NCBI GenBank assembly: GCA_029747585.1
Contig: JAPEVF010000065.1
Location: 62,001 to 126,000, forward strand
Direction: 5' to 3'
Length of the DNA stretch: 64,000 nucleotides
Source of the DNA: Pleurotus djamor
Taxonomy: Eukaryota > Basidiomycota > Agaricomycetes > Agaricales > Pleurotaceae
Part shown: positions 59,982 through 64,000 of the stretch, in pieces
Layout of the letters: every line of letters begins with the position of its first letter
How positions within the stretch are numbered: the first letter of the stretch is position 1
The notes under the pieces: generated by a model
Told to the model about the DNA's origin: nothing
What the model saw: the letters and a program-made list of their open reading frames with translations, nothing else
Database searches by the model: none
Position numbers and translations under genes: made by a program

Positions 59982-62716
59982 CCTAACGTAGATCAAGACT
60001 CCATTCACGTAACTCAGAGAGAGAACCGTTCAAACTCACCAGCACGACGTGTGTATCGGGTCGAGGGGTCGAGGGCGACGTCAAAAGCTTCCGCTTCCAC
60101 GAAAGTAGCAACGGGAAAGAACCTGGGTATGTGGGGGAACAAGCTTTCGTCCACCCGAGTCAACTGCAGTGATAACTTTAAGAAGTCCATGGGTGTGCGC
60201 AGTGTGCGACTGCCATCAACGCTAAAGCCACCGAAAGATGATGTCACAGTGCAAAAAGCTGTGAGGGCGCTTGAGCAACATCAGCGTATTGACTTCGACC
60301 AGGCACTTGAGTGGAGCTCTTTGCGACGCGCGTGAGCTGCCGCTGCAACGATGTGTGGAGGGAAAAGACCTAGACCCAAAGGCGCCCTCATCGATGTGCC
60401 TGTGATCCGATGGGTGATGCAGGCGTAGGAGGTCCAAATGGTGTACTTTTGTCCTTGTGGAGGACCTGTCCTCAATTCATTGAACGGGAAGGACACGGCC
60501 ATGTGCAGTTGGGCTTGCGCAATACGGTAGACGTCAGGTGTTTCCGAGAAATTTCCCTTGGTTTGAGCCTCTGAGGGGGTGTTGGGTGATGGGGGGCAAT
60601 GATCATTTCACTTCTGGTTCGGGATGCTTCCATTCATCGGGGATGGAGGACAAGTGGCTGCACCGCTCCTCGAGGTCAAACGAAGGGAGGGTCTACCGTT
60701 GAAGGTGTAAGATATGCCCAAGTCAGTCTAAAATGAGTCGGTAATTACTGGAAGGGATGCAGCTAGGATGTTTGAAACTCTCATTGAACATGAGGCTCAT
60801 TTCTCTTTCAAGGACTCTAGTGCTGTCCAGTAGTTGTGTGGCCTGAAAGCTCGGTCATGAGAAGAACGTACGTACTTCTGTCAATGACATCCAATTGTGC
60901 ATGGGACGCAAGTCCTTAGGCCAAGCTCCTAAATCTCAGGGACCTACATCCCCAGTCTTGATCAATGACGTTATAATAGTTTTGGAAGAGAAGCATTCGG
61001 TACCTCTCAGCTTCGTGCCTTATATTAGATAGACTCGCAGAGTCGCACGTCAGTTGTTTATCTATGTAGTCGGCTTACCGTGCTAAGACGACAGTAGGAT
61101 GGCATGGAACTCCTGATGAACCCTAGGAGGTGTGTATGACGTCTAGGAGAAGCACATATACCATGCCTCAAATTCGGTCGTCCGGGCACTCGGCAAGATC
61201 GTACTTTTTCTTCTTGTGTACATAGCTAGACCTGGCGTGTCGTCGAAAGTGTAAGATACCTAAATCAGTGGTTTGGTCATTATGAAAATAACATCCTGTG
61301 GCTAAAACTCTGGTCAAACACGAGGCTCAGTTCCATCTGCGTAGTGAAGGTTCTTGTCGTACCAGCCCTCAAGACTTGGCGACGCATGCTTAGGGGAGCT
61401 CCCTGATATACTCCTGTGTGAAACGTACACACCCTGGCGACGAAAACCAAACACTTACCAAGGATGTCTAACAGGCGTGGTTTGCTTTCGGGTCGAAGGC
61501 AGCTCCATAGACGCTAGGAAGATCCCAGGAGTCTACAACCTCTGACGTGATGAGGGTTTTAGAAGAGAAGCACTTGGTATGTCTTAAGTTTCTGCGTACC
61601 TTGAATCAGATGGGCTAAGTCAGTGTATACGGTGCGCTGAGAGGGTGAAAAGGCGGCCACATTGCTTGATATGAACACCATGATGAGCGTTACTACTAGG
61701 AGGTATATATGACGTCCAGGAGTCGAGGATACTAGTAGCTCGCAAGGTTCGGATGCATGGCCACTCGGTCACAAAGTTAGGTTAGTATTCCCATGATACT
61801 GTGGTACACAGCTGACCATATGTGTTCGACGTTCGAGACTCTTCGCCTCATATCAGTCTCTTCCATCTTTGCTTGTTTCTTTCCCTCATGGTCCCTAAAT
61901 TTTTGAGAGCACCCGTAAGCTCTTGTCTGTTGACTCGGAGAAGGCAAGAAGAAGGAAAAGAATAAACTCATCAAAGCTCCTAAGTCCTCAGGCAAACTTC
62001 AGGGAACATCACAGTGGCTTTTTGCTCAGCAGCCCGATAACCTCCAGAGTCCAAGGTCCTAAGTCGGTCGACTTGAAGCCAGTCAATTTATTACTGGTAG
62101 AAGAAGCAGTGAAGTAGCAGAAACTTATACGAAGGCCTTTACTAATGATTCTCAAGCTGCCTCAACAGCGCCATCCAGGGGTGACAAACGGCGTCGCTTG
62201 GATCCAGCACGCTTCCTTTCCGATCGTCTCAGAGTCTCTGCTCACGGTGAGTCGAGGAAAGGAGATTTCCCTGTTCACTTCAGCCCTCTATACCTTCCTA
62301 TGGCTCTCCGGGAACATCACCGCTCTCATTCGGCTCCCAGTCAACTTCGGTCCAAGTTGAAGCAGTGTTTCGCGACTCTTCGCCTCAACTTCGCCTTGCA
62401 GAATCTATCGCTGTGTGTTCAGCGGTTCAGCACGATAAGATCATCAAAGCCGTCGAAAAATCGAGATTAGACGCTCCGCCTAATTTAGCGGCAACGACAT
62501 GCTTGGCATTGCCATTCAGAATACTGCGCAGTCAAGCCAGTGCTGGCGAACAATGTACGCTAAAGTCGCAGTGTCAGACCCACCATACACCTTTTCCCTC
62601 CTCCCATCTCCCATCTCCATTATCCTCCCCAACCTTCGACGATCTCCAAAACGTCCTCCGCGCCCTATAAAACTCTAAACGTAAAAACCCCGTGAATTGC
62701 CAAGCTTTAATATCTC
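59982..62716. other. 2.7 kb region without a supported gene
   Basis: Holds the kinase upstream region, possibly with further 5' exons near 60040-60247, the tandem duplication listed next, and the TVP38 promoter with pyrimidine-rich sequence from 62570. Frames at 62198-62670 have no family I recognise. Confidence 0.45.
60690..61800. repeat. Degenerate ~0.57 kb tandem direct duplication
   Basis: Two diverged units, about 60690-61235 and 61240-61800. Matching islands recur in order with an offset of 545-580 bp: GTGTAAGATA, GAGGCTCA, GAAGAGAAGCA, CTAGGAGGT, TATGACGTC and CACTCGG. Neither unit is open for translation. Confidence 0.65.
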
Positions 62717-64000
62717 ATGGCGTCACCGGCGTTTTACCCTGATCACGACCACGACCCTCGGAACCTCAGCCATCCCTATCCACCAATACCAATTTCAACT
62801 CAAACCAAAACCAACACCATCTACACTCACAACACCTCCCCCATCAGACCAGATTCCTCATCGACTCTCACCGTCGTTCAAAAATCCGACGATGCGGACT
62901 CTGTCACAGTCCGAGACGTATTGTCGTCTCGCACGCCTAGCCCTACGCCCAGTGAAGCGAGGGAGTTGAAGACGGGTGCGATTGATTGGAAGGCCATTCT
63001 GAATTGGCGGTTTTGGATACGCAGGGAGTGGGCTTGTATGTTCTCTTTTNCCTTCTTTCTTTCTGTTTTCTTTTTTCCTTTCCGTCCTTGCTTCCTTCGT
63101 TCTTGCTTGTGCCTTTCTCTATTATCATTTGATTTGATTTCAGCTTATTTTTAACGGAACTGATGGTATGCGCTAGGGTACTATGTGATCATCATCATCC
63201 TCGTCACTATCACCGCTCTCGTCTCAATATTTCATAAAGAAATCGTTCAGTGGTTGAGACCTGCTGCGACATGGCTACACAAGTGAGTTACATCTCCACT
63301 CCCCTTCCACCTCCTCCACCACTCCAACTTTCCACTTCCACGTTCTCTCTCGCCTCGCCTCTGCCAGCAACCCACTATCAACTTCCGGCGGCATTCGTTG
63401 ACAATTTCCCATCCATCCATCCATTCTCCATGTCACCCTCTCACATTCCAGTCGATCATTCTCAATGTCTAACTTTTCCTGCTACTACAAGAAACTAACG
63501 GTTGCATCTTCATGTTAGACTCCCTTTTGGCTGGCTAGCCCCAATCGGTATCCTCTTCGTCATTTCCTTCCCTCCCGTGCGTACCCACCCACTCAAACCT
63601 CCAAAATATCATAACATTCGCTCACTCTTCCTTACTCTAGTTATTCGGCCACGAAATCGTCGCCATCCTCTGTGGCCTCGTCTGGGGTCTCTGGATCGGC
63701 TTCGGAATCGTCGCAGCAGGCACCTTCCTCGGCGAAGTAGGCAACTTCTACGCATTCAAATATTGTTGTCGTTCGCGTGGGGAGAAACTCGAACGCACGA
63801 ATACGAGTTACGCGTGTCTCGCGAAGGTGGTTAGGGATGGGGGGTTTAGGATTGCGTTGGCGGCGCGGTTGAGTGCGATTCCGGGGCATTGTAAGTTGTG
63901 TTTTTCTTCTTCTTTTCTTTTTGTTATTTATGGATTGGGGTGGATTGGTGAATCGTGTTTCTGATGGGTGTGTGGATAGTTACGACGGCGGTTTTCTCGA
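62717..64000 (+). CDS. TVP38/TMEM64-family membrane protein, 3' truncated
   Basis: Five exons seen: 62717-63035, 63177-63282, 63519-63576, 63641-63890, 63980 to the window edge. The first ~95 residues are polar and disordered (SRTPSPTPSEARE), as in fungal Golgi TVP38. Then membrane spans (YYVIIIILVTITALVSIF; LAPIGILFVISFPP) and the VTT/SNARE-associated (DedA-like) core: FGHEIVAILCGLVWGLWIGF, GTFLGEVGNFYAFKYC, GFRIALAARLSAIPGHFTTAV. The family acts in Golgi/ER membrane and lipid handling (lipid scrambling is known for related VTT proteins). One N lies at 63050 inside intron 1. The C-terminal part is outside the window. Confidence 0.88.

Overview
This is nuclear DNA from a filamentous basidiomycete, most likely an Agaricomycete. 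Genes are dense and on both strands. Nearly all are cut by many 45-70 nt GT-AG introns with CTRAY-type branch sites. The gene set is typical of the group: PriA/CPL1-like Cys-rich protein, class I hydrophobin, Clp1-like regulator, DUF6534 membrane protein, fungalysin M36, agaric-type HGDL kinase, F-box protein and a NACHT-WD40 protein. I cannot name a genus. Runs of N around 16.2-17.7 kb and 53 kb mark low-quality assembly.
Layout: 0.7-7.4 kb holds a PriA-like secreted protein (-), the sterol C4-methyl oxidase ERG25 (-), a CBM1-pectate lyase (+) and an aldo/keto reductase (-). 7.7-20.3 kb holds an A1 aspartic protease, an S9 peptidase and a DNAJC17/Cwf23-like splicing J-protein (all +), a DUF6697-like protein (-), O-acetylhomoserine sulfhydrylase (+, N-rich) and a Clp1-like protein (+). 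20.6-26.5 kb holds two tandem questin-oxidase-like paralogues and a 1-Cys peroxiredoxin (all -). 28.0-36.6 kb holds a DUF6534 membrane protein, an F-box protein and fungalysin (all +). 37.3-42.2 kb holds hydrophobin (-), a methyltransferase (-) divergent from a SigF/NTF2-like membrane protein (+), and ATG22 (-). 42.8-48.7 kb holds a five-exon helical/NACHT/WD40 receptor-like gene and an intronless GH43 gene (both +). 49.0-59.98 kb holds AUR1 (-), a third questin-oxidase-like gene (+), a PhyH dioxygenase (-), a protein with four dsRBD-like repeats (-), a polyQ protein (+) and a protein kinase (-). 60-62.7 kb is non-coding with a degenerate ~0.57 kb tandem duplication. A TVP38/TMEM64-type gene runs off the right edge.
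Themes: a secreted, probably plant- or litter-directed set (pectate lyase with CBM1, A1 and M36 proteases, hydrophobin, PriA-like protein) is mixed with housekeeping genes for sterol, sphingolipid and sulfur metabolism, redox, autophagy and splicing. I see no biosynthetic cluster backbone, transposon, CRISPR array or tRNA. Exon models were built by hand from splice consensus, frame continuity and family conservation. Most give one unbroken frame; uncertain joins are flagged.
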